A program made the translations under genes and the position numbers. From the NCBI GenBank assembly GCA_027487435.1, contig JAIYDP010000453.1, positions 1 through 34,114 of the forward strand: a DNA stretch of 34,114 nucleotides. The letters are read 5' to 3'. Every line of letters begins with the position of its first letter. The stretch's first letter is position 1. Of the stretch, positions 33,705 through 34,114 are shown piece after piece. Below the pieces are notes generated by a model. That model saw only the letters and a list, made by a program, of their open reading frames with translations, was not told the DNA's origin and made no database searches. The DNA comes from Verrucomicrobiaceae bacterium. Lineage in GTDB: Bacteria; Verrucomicrobiota; Verrucomicrobiia; Verrucomicrobiales; Akkermansiaceae.

Positions 33705-34033
33705 ACGTTGCGCCAAGTTGGTAAGCCAGAAACGCTGACGCTTCAACGCGAATTTTTTTTAAAAACGAGATTTCTACCTTTCAGCGAGCAGGGAATAACG
33801 TCGCGTGTATCTCAATTTTCCTTTGATTTACAAAGCAAATCGTCGCGCGAAAACTTTTTTTCAGCAAATCGATAATTTTTCTTGCCGTCCCGCCGTCTTT
33901 GGTGTTTTCTTCGGCTGTCTTTTGAAACGCTTTGTCGTTTTTGTTCTTAGCTGACGTTCTCGCAACCACAGCCAAGCATTAAAACGCTAGTTCCTAAAAA
34001 GTCCCAATCGATCCTCAAAAATCAAAAAACAAT
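33705..34033. other. Divergent intergenic region, A+T-rich, no gene seen
   Basis: Lies between the start of the cyclophilin gene and the start of the edge gene, so it should hold both promoters, but no convincing -35/-10 pair stands out. It has several runs of A or T and a small inverted repeat CTTTG/CAAAG at 33821-33835. Confidence 0.5.
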
Positions 34034-34114
34034 ATGAAACCAAAATCAATGAAAACAATTCTACTGGCAGCCCTAATGGCTCCCGGTGCGCTATTCGCGC
34101 AAACAACGGCAACC
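34034..34114 (+). CDS. Start of a secreted protein, cut by the window edge
   Basis: Only 27 codons are present, starting ATG at 34034. They read as a complete signal peptide: a lysine-rich start (MKPKSMK), a hydrophobic core (TILLAALMAPGALF) and a likely cleavage site A/QTT. A second in-frame ATG lies at codon 6. The leader is A-rich with no clear Shine-Dalgarno. Nothing can be said about the mature protein or its function. Confidence 0.6.
   Translation, partial: MKPKSMKTILLAALMAPGALFAQTTAT

Noticed and set aside
33781..33975. 64-codon minus-strand frame, Lys-rich
   Set aside because: Starts only at TTG, lies in an A+T-rich divergent intergenic region, has no ribosome site and no recognisable family.

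Overview
The window looks like a chromosomal segment of a Verrucomicrobiota bacterium. This is inferred from family content, not from a marker gene. It carries a giant secreted protein joining ThuA, NPCBM, dehydrogenase, HEAT and PVC-type haem (CxxCH) domains. It also has a DUF1080 protein, a SASA-type esterase, a CE2-like lipoprotein and an EpsI-like protein next to exopolysaccharide (EPS) export genes. No tRNA, rRNA, insertion sequence or CRISPR array was recognised.

Layout. (1) 1-1265 has no convincing gene. It holds a chain of hairpins (about 125-382), a tandem array of about ten 42-43 bp units built round a 17 bp palindrome (389-784), a second unrelated array of seven exact 42 bp units (849-1124), and a cluster of REP-like palindromes (1135-1260) at the 3' end of pyc. 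(2) 1266-6031 has pyruvate carboxylase (minus) and a divergent CE2-like SGNH lipoprotein (plus). (3) 6012-14534 is a minus-strand block read in the order hemL, ABCG-like half-transporter, ThuA/cytochrome protein, OafA-like acyltransferase. The acyltransferase overlaps the 3' end of the SGNH gene tail to tail. (4) 14642-15358 is a HAD-IB hydrolase. (5) 15678-22387 is an EPS-export cluster: an outer-membrane barrel, two tandem paralogous Wza/OPX-type proteins, a Wzc-type tyrosine kinase and an EpsI-like protein. Its base composition is visibly richer in A+T than that of pyc. (6) 22671-24670 has a SASA esterase, a strong terminator and a DUF1080 protein. (7) A minus-strand TonB-dependent receptor lies divergent from a low-molecular-weight tyrosine phosphatase, with a palindrome between them. 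(8) 27629-33704 is a minus-strand run: cyclophilin, circularly permuted ATP-grasp, alpha-E, transglutaminase-like protein, cinA. The middle three match a known conserved amidoligase-type neighbourhood. (9) The right edge cuts a gene just after its signal peptide.

How the genes may work together. The EPS genes resemble a split Wza system: short periplasmic OPX proteins with no visible outer-membrane helix beside a separate barrel. The BY-kinase and, 5.5 kb away, the LMW phosphatase would give the usual phosphorylation switch. An O-acyltransferase and two SGNH/SASA esterases suggest that surface or environmental glycans are acetylated and deacetylated. The least explained part is the non-coding left end. 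There two unrelated arrays share a 42 bp period, and in the first array most substitutions in the palindrome keep pairing, through G-U wobble, only in a plus-strand transcript.
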